A DNA stretch of 64,000 nt from contig NZ_NFLN01000001.1 in NCBI RefSeq assembly GCF_002160955.1, positions 1 to 64,000 on the forward strand. Reading direction: 5' to 3'. Below are positions 10,149-17,609 of the stretch, one piece after another (positions within the stretch are counted from its first letter, which is position 1; the number at the start of each line of letters is the position of its first letter). Position numbers and translations under genes: made by a program. The notes beneath the pieces were generated by a model. The model did not search any database, was not told where the DNA came from, and saw nothing but the letters and a program-made list of their open reading frames with translations. The DNA comes from Gemmiger sp. An120. GTDB lineage: Bacteria > Bacillota > Clostridia > Oscillospirales > Ruminococcaceae.

Positions 10149-10802
10149 TTACACCGGTTCACCGGCCGCAAAAATACCCTCCTGCCGGATCAGTTCCTGC
10201 AGTTCGTTGATGAAACGGCACAGATGGAATCCGTCGCATACGCCGTGGTGCACCTGTACAGACAGCGGCAGCCAGTACCGGTCTTCCTGCTGGTAAAACT
10301 TTCCCATGGTAAAGATCGGCAGCAGATACCCGGCCCCGTTGGGGAGATTCAGGTTGAAGCCGTCAAAGGTCGTCCAGGGGATCATCGAAACGGGAAAGCT
10401 GTTGGCCGGTGTGCCTGGCTTGGCTTCCAGCCCCGGATTCTGGCCATAGCACTGCAGGTCCTGCTGATACGCATGCAAAAACTCCGAAAAACGGGGATGG
10501 TACTCCGTCCAGATATTGGAAAAGGTCTCGGTATCCTTATGAAAAATAGTATAACAGGGCACCATGTCGGAGAATACTCCCACATTGCCTGCCTCATCCA
10601 GGGATGTGCGGAACTCGGCGTGGCGGTTCACCACCGTGCAGAGGGCGTACAGCATGGCCGGATACAGCTTTACGCCCTGCTAGCGGATCGGCGTGATATC
10701 CAGCTTGACCGTCATGCTGTAGGTACAGGGAACAGCGTGGAAGTAATGGTTGAAGCACGCATCCCGGGGCCAGCTGCGCCGGTCAATCCGTTGGAATTCC
10801 AT
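10149..10802 (-). pseudogene. Chloramphenicol acetyltransferase (CAT) family gene with an in-frame amber stop
   Basis: Read from the ATG at 10802 the frame gives 40 residues (begins MEFQRIDRRSW, contains CTYSMTVKLDIT), then TAG at 10682-10680, then continues as QGVKLYPAMLYAL to a normal CAT C-terminus. With the stop read through the protein is 217 aa, the usual CAT length. The active-site motif VQVHHGVCDGFH is intact (catalytic His186, Asp190). Trimeric CATs acetylate chloramphenicol or related acceptors with acetyl-CoA. The fragment starting at the internal ATG 10655 lacks the first 49 residues including conserved N-terminal core. One nonsense change, or a sequencing error, explains this; the function could revert easily. 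Confidence 0.88.
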
Positions 10803-10829
10803 AAAAACCGCCTTTCTTCCGGAAAATGT

Positions 10830-10860
10830 AAAATGCCCCGGTCACCGACCGGGGCATTTT
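10830..10860 (-). terminator. Terminator of tRNA-Ala
   Basis: AAAATGCCCCGGT / ACCGGGGCATTTT stem with a 5-nt loop, placed just after the tRNA-Ala 3' end on the minus strand and before the CAT start. The T-run is on the minus strand. Confidence 0.88.
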
Positions 10861-10862
10861 CA

Positions 10863-10938
10863 TGGTGGACCTGGAGGGATTCGAACCCTTGACCTCTGCG
10901 ATGCGAACGCAGCGCTCTCCCAACTGAGCTACAGGCCC
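10863..10938 (-). tRNA. tRNA-Ala (anticodon CGC)
   Basis: 76 nt with encoded CCA. Acceptor GGGCCTG/CAGGTCC (one G-U), D-arm GCTC/GAGC, anticodon stem CTGCG/CGCAG around loop TTCGCAT, T-arm AAGGGTTCGAATCCCTC. CGC reads GCG codons, common in this GC-rich genome. Confidence 0.95.
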
Positions 10939-10951
10939 ACGGCACTTGATG

Positions 10952-10980
10952 AGTATAAAGCATCCGGCAGAATTTGTCAA
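10952..10980 (-). promoter_or_regulatory. Promoter of tRNA-Ala
   Basis: Consensus-like on the minus strand: TTGACA (10975-10980), exactly 17 bp, TATACT (10952-10957). It lies 13 nt before the tRNA 5' end. Confidence 0.85.
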
Positions 10981-11119
10981 GGGGTTTCCAAAAAGAATTT
11001 TGCCTGTGCGGAAATTTCGCGGCAGGAACAGCCGCCCGGTACGCCTCTGATGCCGGCAGCAAAAGGGCGAAAGCGGTATGGCGCGGAAAGCGGTGACGAA
11101 AAAAGACGATTTTTTCTGC

Positions 11120-11148
11120 TTGCAGCCGGGCGGCGGCCGGGGTATCCT
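11120..11148 (+). promoter_or_regulatory. Possible promoter of the small-protein/regulator/kinase operon
   Basis: TTGCAG (11120-11125), 17-bp spacer, TATCCT (11143-11148), 52 nt before the first start codon. The -10 is weak; kept because the -35 matches the TTGCA type seen elsewhere in the window. Confidence 0.35.
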
Positions 11149-11200
11149 CAGAAGGGGAACCTTGCAAAGAAAATTCCATGTGAGGCAGGAGTTGTTTTGG

Positions 11201-11479
11201 ATGAAAGAAAAGGAGATTTGTCGGTTCGTGCGCTCATTTTCTTCGCTGGGGCACTTGCAGGCAGAGGGGAAAATGTTGTATGCTCTATGGCAGGAAGGAC
11301 CACAGAATTGGCGCATTTGTCTGGAGTACCGGCAGAAAACGGGCGTTCGCACGGATTCCTGCGTGCTCGGTCCGCTGAACAGGCTGGCCGCCGTACAGCT
11401 TCTTCAATGTCTGTATGAAAACGCCGTCCCGCTGGAGAACTGGCAGGACGTGCTGCACGAGCTGATGCAAAAATTCTGA
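11201..11479 (+). CDS. Small protein of unknown function upstream of a Spo0A-like regulator
   Basis: 92 aa, no membrane segment or signal. It has a basic, mixed N-terminal half and an acidic C-terminus ending in DVLHELMQKF. The ATG at 11201 is preceded by AGGAG with 10 nt spacing; an in-frame start at 11078 would add an unlikely Cys/Gly/Arg-rich tail. The layout (short beta-rich first half, then a helix and a final hydrophobic DVLxELM-type segment) loosely resembles small clostridial DUF6514-type proteins, but this is a weak impression. It is first in a tight cluster with the regulator (21 nt gap) and kinase, so a shared role is likely. Confidence 0.6.
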   Translation: MKEKEICRFVRSFSSLGHLQAEGKMLYALWQEGPQNWRICLEYRQKTGVRTDSCVLGPLNRLAAVQLLQCLYENAVPLENWQDVLHELMQKF

Positions 11480-11500
11480 TGGAAAGGCGGCGCGAAAGGA

Positions 11501-12244
11501 ATGGGCGGAACAGATTGCCGGTGGCCCGCACTTGACCTGTATCTCGCGGAAAACAACCTGCAGCAGCTGGGCCTGCTGGCAGATTACTTTTCCATGCGTC
11601 CCGAATTTGCGGTTCGGGGCACATTCACCGAGGGCAGTGTGCTGCTCAGCGCCCTGCGGGAGCGTCCGGTGGATCTGGTGATTACCTCGCTGGAACTGCG
11701 GGGCGATATGGATGCCCGGGAACTGCTGGTGGCGATGGGGCAGGCGGAACTGCTCTGCCCGCCCCGCGTGATCGTTGTGTTCGACGCGGAGCTGCCCGCG
11801 CTGCAGGCGCGGTGCCTGCAGGCCGGGGCGGACTACTATCTGGTCAAGCCCTACACCCTGCAGCGCCTGGCCAGCCGCGCGCTGGATGTATGCGAAAGCT
11901 TTGCGGCCGACGGGCAGGACCCGCTGGACGTCTGGCTCATACGGATGGGCCTGCGTCCCGGCGACAGCTTTTACAGCTGCTTCCGCTGCTGTCTGCAGGC
12001 GGCCATGGCCTGCGGCCCCGATTTCGCGCTGCTCAAAGAGGTCTACATACCCGCTGCCCAGGCTGGCAGCGTCAGTGTATCCGCGGTGGATACCAGCATG
12101 CGGCGGGCGCTGAAAATCCTGGAAACCCGGAATACGCCGCTGTATCGTCAGATGGCCGAACATTTCGGGCGGGAGCATCCCGGCAAACGGATGACCAGCA
12201 AAGCATTGCTGGAGCGTCTGGCCGGTCTGGCGCGGGGCGGGTGA
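11501..12244 (+). CDS. Spo0A-like response regulator with degenerate receiver domain
   Basis: 247 aa. Residues about 10-125 form a CheY-like receiver: the acidic pocket is reduced to LAENN, and the conserved Lys116 in DYYLVKPYT is present. The position of the phospho-acceptor Asp is Ser63 (in DLVITSLEL). Residues about 145-245 match the Spo0A C-terminal DNA-binding domain in pattern: a GLRPGDSFYSCF entry helix, DTSMRRALKI at the recognition-helix region (Spo0A has SRVERAIRHA), and KRMTSKALLERLAGLAR where Spo0A has KPTNSEFIAMVADKLR. It therefore probably binds DNA but cannot be phosphorylated normally. The start is uncertain: GAAAGGA directly abuts the ATG. The kinase gene follows 28 nt later. 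Confidence 0.8.
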   Translation: MGGTDCRWPALDLYLAENNLQQLGLLADYFSMRPEFAVRGTFTEGSVLLSALRERPVDLVITSLELRGDMDARELLVAMGQAELLCPPRVIVVFDAELPALQARCLQAGADYYLVKPYTLQRLASRALDVCESFAADGQDPLDVWLIRMGLRPGDSFYSCFRCCLQAAMACGPDFALLKEVYIPAAQAGSVSVSAVDTSMRRALKILETRNTPLYRQMAEHFGREHPGKRMTSKALLERLAGLARGG

Positions 12245-12272
12245 TACTGCGTATTTGCGGAGGAAATGAAGT

Positions 12273-13088
12273 ATGGACGACCCCAAAACCGTACAGGATC
12301 AGGACGCGCAGCGCCGGGAGCAGGCATTTTTAAGCGGGTTCTGTCAGGATATGGAAAGCCCGCTGAACGTAATCCTTACCGGCGCCGAATTTCTGGCCGA
12401 GGCCGCGCGCCGCAGCCCCGGCTGCTATACCCCCCAGCAGGAACACGCGCTGCAGAGCATTCAGGACAGCGCGGCGGTGCTGGGCCGTATGGCGGAAAAT
12501 ATTCTGGACGCCTACCAGTGCCTGAGCGCCGGCGCAGCGGTCCGTCCGCAGGCTGTGGAACTGGTCTCCCACCTGGAACGGCTGGCGCAGCTGGTAGCGC
12601 CCTGCGCGGCACGCCAGGGGGTGGCGCTTGCTTTCTCCGCCGGGACGCAGTCGCTGGCGGTCATGACGGACCGTATCCTGGCCGACCGGGTGGTGCTGAA
12701 CCTGCTTTCCAACGCGGTGTACCACGGCGGCGCCCGGGGCCATGTCTGGATGGAACTGGAACCCGGCGAAGACAAGCACCTTCTCCGGGTGCGGGACGAC
12801 GGGCCGGGCCTGCCCGCCGCGCTGGCTGACCGGCTGAACAGCGAACAGCCGTTTTCCCCGCCGTCTACCCGGGGCAGCGGTCTGGGGCTGTATCTCTGCC
12901 GGGAGTTCTGCAAGGCGCTGGGCTGGCATATGTATATTACCGGCAGCCCGCAGGGGACCAGCGCGGAACTGACGATTCCCTCCGGCTGGGATGCCGCCGG
13001 GGAGCTGCATTCCTCGCCGGTGTCCGCCATGCTGGAAGCGGACGATATGCGCCGGATGGTCCAGCGGGAGTTTGCACAGCAAAAATGA
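12273..13088 (+). CDS. Histidine-kinase-like protein lacking the phospho-acceptor histidine
   Basis: 271 aa, soluble, no membrane segment. The H-box region reads FCQDMESPLNVIL where kinases have SHELRTPLN, putting Gln25 at the His position. The ATPase half looks intact: N-box LNLLSNAVYHGG (about 146-157), G1 RDDGPGLP (about 177-184), G2 GSGLGLYLCREF (about 200-211). It should bind ATP but not autophosphorylate on the usual His. The C-terminal about 40 residues extend beyond the ATPase domain. GGAGG precedes the ATG. It is paired with the phosphorylation-dead regulator upstream, which suggests a signalling pair that works by binding rather than phosphotransfer (inference). Confidence 0.85.
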   Translation: MDDPKTVQDQDAQRREQAFLSGFCQDMESPLNVILTGAEFLAEAARRSPGCYTPQQEHALQSIQDSAAVLGRMAENILDAYQCLSAGAAVRPQAVELVSHLERLAQLVAPCAARQGVALAFSAGTQSLAVMTDRILADRVVLNLLSNAVYHGGARGHVWMELEPGEDKHLLRVRDDGPGLPAALADRLNSEQPFSPPSTRGSGLGLYLCREFCKALGWHMYITGSPQGTSAELTIPSGWDAAGELHSSPVSAMLEADDMRRMVQREFAQQK

Positions 13089-13095
13089 GCACCTT

Positions 13096-13132
13096 GAACG
13101 GGTGGGACGTTGCATCGTTCCCGCCCGTTTTT
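13096..13132 (+). terminator. Terminator after the kinase-like gene
   Basis: Imperfect stem AACGGGTGGGACG / CGTTCCCGCCCGTT with a 6-nt loop and T-run, between the kinase-like gene and the pyrH promoter. Confidence 0.8.
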
Positions 13133-13174
13133 TCTTTGCCTGGCATGCCGCGCCGTCCCGGTGCGGTTTTGGTG

Positions 13175-13203
13175 TTTACTTTGTCGTAGGTTTATTGTAA
13201 AAT
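13175..13203 (+). promoter_or_regulatory. Promoter of the pyrH-polC cluster
   Basis: TTTACT (13175-13180), 17 bp, TAAAAT (13198-13203), 39 nt before the pyrH start. Confidence 0.6.
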
Positions 13204-13242
13204 AAAAGAAATCAAATCCAAGGAAACGGTGGATGAACAAGT

Positions 13243-13950
13243 ATGGCGATACGATACAAACGGATTCTGCTCAAACTCAGCGGCGAAGCCCTGGCCGGCG
13301 ACAAGGGCGTCGGCTTTGACGAGCCCACCCTGGAAGCAATCTGCCGGGGCATCAAACAGGCCCGGGATCTGGGGGCCCAGATCGGCATTGTGGTAGGCGG
13401 CGGAAACTTCTGGCGCGGCCGTTCCAGCGGCAAGATGGAGCGTACCTGTGCCGACAAGATCGGGATGCTGGCCACCATCATGAACTGCCTGGCGGTGGCC
13501 GACGCGCTGGAGCAGCAGGGGATGGAAACCTGCGTGATGAGCTCGCTGGCGATGCCCCAGGTGGCCCAGCCCTTTACCCGCGGCGAGGCGGTGCGCAACC
13601 TGGAAGCCGGCCGCATCGTGCTGTTTGGCGGCGGCACCGGCAACCCGTTCTTCTCCACCGACAGTGCGTCTGCCTTGCGGGCCGCGGAGATCGGCGCCGA
13701 CGTGATGTTCAAGGCCACCATGGTGGACGGCGTTTACAACAAGGATCCGAAGAAATACCCGGATGCGGTGAAGTACGACACCCTTACCTTCAGCAAGGTG
13801 CTGGAGGAGAAGCTGGGCGTGATGGACGCCACCGCCGCGGCGCTGTGCCGGGATACCCATATGCCGGTGCTGGTGTTCGACATGCGCGACCCGGACAACA
13901 TTGCCCGTGCCGTGCAGGGCGATGAGATCGGCACCCTGGTGCAGGAATAA
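13243..13950 (+). CDS. pyrH: UMP kinase
   Basis: 235 aa, the usual length of this hexameric cytosolic enzyme that phosphorylates UMP to UDP with ATP. The amino-acid-kinase fold shows as KRILLKLSGEALAG (residues 5-18), VVGGGNFWRGR (about 51-61), and FKATMVDGVYNKDPKKYPDA near 155-175. The ribosome site before the ATG is weak (GGTGG). It opens the cluster pyrH-frr-uppS-cdsA-dxr-rseP-ispG-polC, a classic Firmicutes order, and is followed 82 nt later by frr. Confidence 0.97.
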   Translation: MAIRYKRILLKLSGEALAGDKGVGFDEPTLEAICRGIKQARDLGAQIGIVVGGGNFWRGRSSGKMERTCADKIGMLATIMNCLAVADALEQQGMETCVMSSLAMPQVAQPFTRGEAVRNLEAGRIVLFGGGTGNPFFSTDSASALRAAEIGADVMFKATMVDGVYNKDPKKYPDAVKYDTLTFSKVLEEKLGVMDATAAALCRDTHMPVLVFDMRDPDNIARAVQGDEIGTLVQE

Positions 13951-14032
13951 AAGACAAAACGGGCGCATCCGGCCGCCCTTGCTGTAAAACCGGAACCGCG
14001 CAACCGACTTTGATCACAAAAGGAGAATCAAC

Positions 14033-14587
14033 ATGAGCGAAATGACCAAGGTTTACGAGGAAAAAATGTCCCAGAGCATCCGCCATCTGGAAAAGGAGCT
14101 GGCCGCCGTGCGTGCCGGCCGCGCCAATCCCGCCGTGCTGGATAAGCTGACGGTGGACTACTACGGCACCCCCACCCCGGTGCAGCAGGTGGCGGCGGTG
14201 GCGGTAGCCGAAGCCCGCATCCTGACCATCACCCCCTGGGACGCCTCGCTGCTGCGCGCGATCGAGAAGGCGATCCAGACCAGCGACATCGGCATCAACC
14301 CCACCAACGACGGCCGTGTGATCCGTCTGGTGTTCCCCGCCCCCACCGAGGAGCGGCGCAAGCAGCTGGCCAAGGACGTGCAGAAGATGGGCGAAGAGGC
14401 CAAGGTGGCGGTGCGCAACGTGCGCCGCGACGCGCTGGATAAGTTCAAGGCTGCCAAGAAGGCGGGCGAAGTCACCGAGGACGACCTGAAGAAGCTGGAA
14501 GAACAGATGCAGAAGGCTACCGACAAGGCCGTCAAGGAGATTGACAAGGTCTGCGAGGAGAAGAACCGGGAGATCATGGAGATCTGA
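14033..14587 (+). CDS. frr: Ribosome recycling factor
   Basis: 184 aa. Typical RRF features: ELAAVRAGRANPAVLDKLTVDYYG (start of domain I into domain II; shown in parts, residues about 22-45), ITPWDASLLRAIEKAI near 64-79, and a C-terminal three-helix bundle rich in Lys and Glu. With EF-G it splits the post-termination ribosome. AAAGGAG is 8 nt before the ATG. Follows pyrH as in most bacteria. Confidence 0.97.
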   Translation: MSEMTKVYEEKMSQSIRHLEKELAAVRAGRANPAVLDKLTVDYYGTPTPVQQVAAVAVAEARILTITPWDASLLRAIEKAIQTSDIGINPTNDGRVIRLVFPAPTEERRKQLAKDVQKMGEEAKVAVRNVRRDALDKFKAAKKAGEVTEDDLKKLEEQMQKATDKAVKEIDKVCEEKNREIMEI

Positions 14588-14774
14588 CCGTTCCCGCTGA
14601 CGGACAGTACAAGGGCACGGTCTTTACGGCCGAGCATGGAGGAGGAAACCCGCCGGGGCGCTGCGGTACAAATTGCCCCGATACGGGGCGGTACGGCGCG
14701 CACAGAGGCGCTTTCCTGCTTTGTGCTCGGCGCTTTGTATGTGAAGCCGTCCCGCAACGAAAGGAGCTGGCAGC
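14588..14774 (+). other. Structured intergenic region between frr and uppS
   Basis: 187 nt with no convincing ORF. Contains a perfect hairpin GCCCCG-ATA-CGGGGC (14675-14689) and a possible longer pairing GCACA/TGTGC around 14700-14730. No T-run, so not a normal terminator. Function unknown; it could set the frr/uppS expression ratio. Confidence 0.4.
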
Positions 14775-15488
14775 ATGGAGCATGCGGCGGATTTTGCCCG
14801 GGGCTTAAGCATCGGCATTATTATGGACGGCAACGGCCGCTGGGCCAAAAAGCGGGGCCTGCCCCGCACCGCAGGCCACAAGCGGGGCGCGGAAGTGTTC
14901 CAGGATATCACCCGCTACTGCAACGAGCTGGGGGTGGCCTCGGTCTATTTCTATGCGTTCTCCACCGAGAACTGGCGCCGTCCCGCCGAGGAGGTGGGCG
15001 CGATCATGCGTCTGTTCGGGGATTACCTGATCAAGGCCTTTGACTACGAAAAAGAAAACAACCGGGTGGTCTTTCTCGGGGACCGCACCGCCCTGTCGGC
15101 GGAATACCAGCGCAAAATGAACGAGATCGAAACCCGAACCGCCCGCAACACCGGCATGGTGCTGAACGTGGCGGTGAACTATGGCGGGCGGCAGGAGATT
15201 GCCCGGGCGGCCCGCCTGCTGGCGGAAGAGGTGCGCCAGGGCACCCTGCAGCCGGAGCAGATCACCGAGCAGCTGCTCAGCGACCGGATGTATACCGCCG
15301 GTCAGAAAGACCCGGACTTCATCCTGCGTCCCAGCGGGGAAAAGCGCCTGTCCAACTTCATGCTGTGGCAGGCCGCCTATTCCGAACTGGTGGAGATGGA
15401 TGTGCTCTGGCCGGACTTTACCCGCCATGACCTGGATCTTGCCATTGAGGAGTTCAACCGGCGCTCCCGCCGGTTTGGCGGCATCTGA
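14775..15488 (+). CDS. uppS: Isoprenyl transferase (undecaprenyl diphosphate synthase)
   Basis: 237 aa cis-prenyltransferase. Motif IIMDGNGRWAKKRGLPRTAGH (Asp18 is the catalytic Asp; shown region residues 15-35), FYAFSTENWRRP, and near the end FILRPSGEKRLSNFMLWQAAYSE. Builds C55-PP from FPP and IPP, the lipid carrier for wall synthesis. AAAGGAG lies upstream of the ATG. Followed by cdsA after 40 nt. Confidence 0.96.
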   Translation: MEHAADFARGLSIGIIMDGNGRWAKKRGLPRTAGHKRGAEVFQDITRYCNELGVASVYFYAFSTENWRRPAEEVGAIMRLFGDYLIKAFDYEKENNRVVFLGDRTALSAEYQRKMNEIETRTARNTGMVLNVAVNYGGRQEIARAARLLAEEVRQGTLQPEQITEQLLSDRMYTAGQKDPDFILRPSGEKRLSNFMLWQAAYSELVEMDVLWPDFTRHDLDLAIEEFNRRSRRFGGI

Positions 15489-15528
15489 TGCGGGAAATAC
15501 TACCTATACCGAAAGTGGGGGAGCCTAT

Positions 15529-16401
15529 TTGAAAACGCGAATCATCACATCTGCTGTGGCGCTGGTTGTTCTGGCGCTGGTGCTGGTGTTGTTTGACAGC
15601 GTCCTGTTCAATCTGATCGTGGCCGCCGTGTGTCTGCTGGCCGAGTGGGAGATCTATCACGCCTTTGGCTTTGGCCGCCGTGAATGGATCGTGTTCGCAC
15701 CGTTGGTGCCCTATACCGTGCTGGTGATGGTGTCCACGATGCCGGCCGCCTGGGCCGTGCTGCTGCCCTGCTCGCTGCTGGTGGCATTGTATCTGTGCGT
15801 CTGCCTGCTCTGGCGGCATGCGGAACTGGATTTTGCCCGGATGAGCGGCGTGGTCTGCTTTTCGGGGCTGGTGATCCTGTGTTTCTATTCGCTGGTCTAC
15901 CTCAAGCATCTCCTTCCCATGGAACAGTACGGCAGCGACGCCATCTATTTTATCCTGCTGATCCTGGGTATGGCCTGGGGCGGCGATTCGGCGGCTTACT
16001 TTACCGGCCGTTTCCTGGGCAAGCATAAGCTGGCCCCGGTGGTCAGCCCCCACAAAACGGTGGAGGGCGCCATCGGCGGGGTGTTCGGCTCCATGCTGCT
16101 GGCGGTGGTGATCACCGTTATCTATGAGCAGATCGGCGGGCTGTACAGCCTGATGTTCAGCGGCGTGGGGATTACCTGGCGCACCTATCTGCTTATCGCG
16201 GTGATGGGCGCTATCGGTTCCGGCCTGGGTATCCTGGGCGATCTGTTCGCCTCAGTGGTCAAGCGCCAGCAGGGCATCAAGGACTACGGAAAAATTTTCC
16301 CCGGCCACGGCGGCATTTTGGACCGGTTCGACAGCGTAATGTTTATTGCTCCCTTTGTAACGCTGGCGGTCACGCTGCTGTTCTACCGGGTGGCACAGTG
16401 A
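15529..16401 (+). CDS. cdsA: Phosphatidate cytidylyltransferase
   Basis: 290 aa, about 7-8 membrane segments. The C-terminal CdsA signature is complete: SVVKRQQGIKDYGKIFPGHG followed by GILDRFDS. Makes CDP-diacylglycerol from phosphatidate and CTP at the plasma membrane. The start is a TTG at 15529, chosen because GGGGGAG sits 5-6 nt upstream and the protein then begins KTRIITSAVALVVLAL, typical for CdsA. The same frame stays open far upstream over uppS, but that part is an out-of-frame shadow. dxr begins 10 nt after its stop. Confidence 0.93.
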   Translation: MKTRIITSAVALVVLALVLVLFDSVLFNLIVAAVCLLAEWEIYHAFGFGRREWIVFAPLVPYTVLVMVSTMPAAWAVLLPCSLLVALYLCVCLLWRHAELDFARMSGVVCFSGLVILCFYSLVYLKHLLPMEQYGSDAIYFILLILGMAWGGDSAAYFTGRFLGKHKLAPVVSPHKTVEGAIGGVFGSMLLAVVITVIYEQIGGLYSLMFSGVGITWRTYLLIAVMGAIGSGLGILGDLFASVVKRQQGIKDYGKIFPGHGGILDRFDSVMFIAPFVTLAVTLLFYRVAQ

Positions 16402-16411
16402 GGTGCAGACA

Positions 16412-17560
16412 ATGAGCAAGACAATCACATTGCTGGGCTCCACCGGCTCCATCGGCACCCAGAGCCTGGACGTGATCCGGGCGCAGGGATACCGGGTACA
16501 TGGCCTGGCTGCCAATTCCCGGGTGGAGATGCTGGCGCAGCAGGTGCAGGAATTCCAGCCCGACTGGGTAGCGGTGGTGGACGAAGCTGCCGCCGATAAA
16601 ATGGAAAGCCTGCTGGCGGGGATGCCTTCGCCGCCCCGGTTGCTTCGCGGGCCGGAGGGCCTGATCGAACTGGCCCGCCATCCGGTGGACGCGGTGCTCA
16701 ACGCGGTGGTGGGCATTGCCGGCCTGGGCGCTACCCTGGCCGCCATCGAGAGCCACAACGACGTGGCCCTGGCCAATAAGGAAAGCCTGGTAACCGGCGG
16801 GCACCTGGTCACCGAGGCGGTGCGCCGGAACGGCGTGCACCTGCTGCCGGTGGACAGCGAGCACTCCGCCATTTTCCAGTGCCTGCAGGACGCCCACTCG
16901 GCCAAAACCCTAACCAAGATCCTGCTTACCGCCTCCGGCGGGCCGTTCTTCGGCATGAAGCGGGAGCAGTTGGCGGGCAAGACCCGGGCGGATGCCCTCA
17001 AGCACCCCAACTGGAACATGGGCGCCAAGATCACCATCGATTCGGCCAGCCTGATGAACAAGGGCCTGGAGCTGATCGAGGCGGTGTGGCTGTTCGGCCT
17101 GCCGCCGGAAAAAATCCAGATCGTGGTGCAGCGCCAAAGCATCATCCATTCCATGGTGCAGTTCAGCGACAATTCGGTGCTGGCCCAGCTGGGGGTACCG
17201 GATATGCGCATCCCCATCCAGTATGCCCTCACCTGGCCGGAGCGTGTGCCCGGCCCGGCCCCGGAACTGGACTTCACCACCCTCAAACAGCTCACCTTTG
17301 ACGTGGCGGATGAGGAAACCTTCCGCTGCCTGGCCGCCTGCAAAAAGGCCATCGCCAAGGGCGGCCTGGCCCCCTGCGCGGCCAACGGCGCCAACGAGGA
17401 GGCGGTGCGGCTGTTCCTGGAGGACAAGATCGGCTTTTTGGATATCGGCCGCCTGGTGGAAGCCGTGGTGGACAGCGAATCCTTTGGAGGAACCTATACC
17501 CTGCCGGACGTATACGAGTGCGACCGGATGGCCCGCAGCTTTGTGCTGGCCCATATTTGA
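16412..17560 (+). CDS. dxr: 1-deoxy-D-xylulose 5-phosphate reductoisomerase
   Basis: 382 aa. NADPH-binding GSTGSIGTQSLDVI at residues 9-22, LANKESLVTGG near 122-132, metal and substrate residues in PVDSEHSAIFQCL, and KITIDSASLMNKGLE near 208. Second step of the MEP isoprenoid pathway, giving 2-C-methyl-D-erythritol 4-phosphate. The ATG at 16412 is preferred over GTG 16403 because GAGGTG is 6 nt before it. Together with ispG downstream it shows use of the MEP route. Confidence 0.97.
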   Translation: MSKTITLLGSTGSIGTQSLDVIRAQGYRVHGLAANSRVEMLAQQVQEFQPDWVAVVDEAAADKMESLLAGMPSPPRLLRGPEGLIELARHPVDAVLNAVVGIAGLGATLAAIESHNDVALANKESLVTGGHLVTEAVRRNGVHLLPVDSEHSAIFQCLQDAHSAKTLTKILLTASGGPFFGMKREQLAGKTRADALKHPNWNMGAKITIDSASLMNKGLELIEAVWLFGLPPEKIQIVVQRQSIIHSMVQFSDNSVLAQLGVPDMRIPIQYALTWPERVPGPAPELDFTTLKQLTFDVADEETFRCLAACKKAIAKGGLAPCAANGANEEAVRLFLEDKIGFLDIGRLVEAVVDSESFGGTYTLPDVYECDRMARSFVLAHI

Positions 17561-17609
17561 CAGAACACCCGGCATTGCGGCTCCGGGGCTGGGAAAGTGA
17601 GAGTATGCC

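Noticed and set aside
10680-10682. The TAG in the CAT gene as a recoded amino acid (for example pyrrolysine)
   Set aside because: No pylT/pylS-type features or methyltransferase context; other genes in the window show no internal TAG. A nonsense change is simpler.
11078-11200. Longer N-terminus of the small protein before 11201
   Set aside because: Would add a Cys/Gly/Arg-rich segment spanning the predicted promoter region and has no ribosome site.
14636-15043. Plus-strand frame overlapping the frr-uppS gap and the start of uppS
   Set aside because: It runs out of frame through the certain uppS start, has Arg/Gly/Pro-rich composition and no ribosome site worth keeping.
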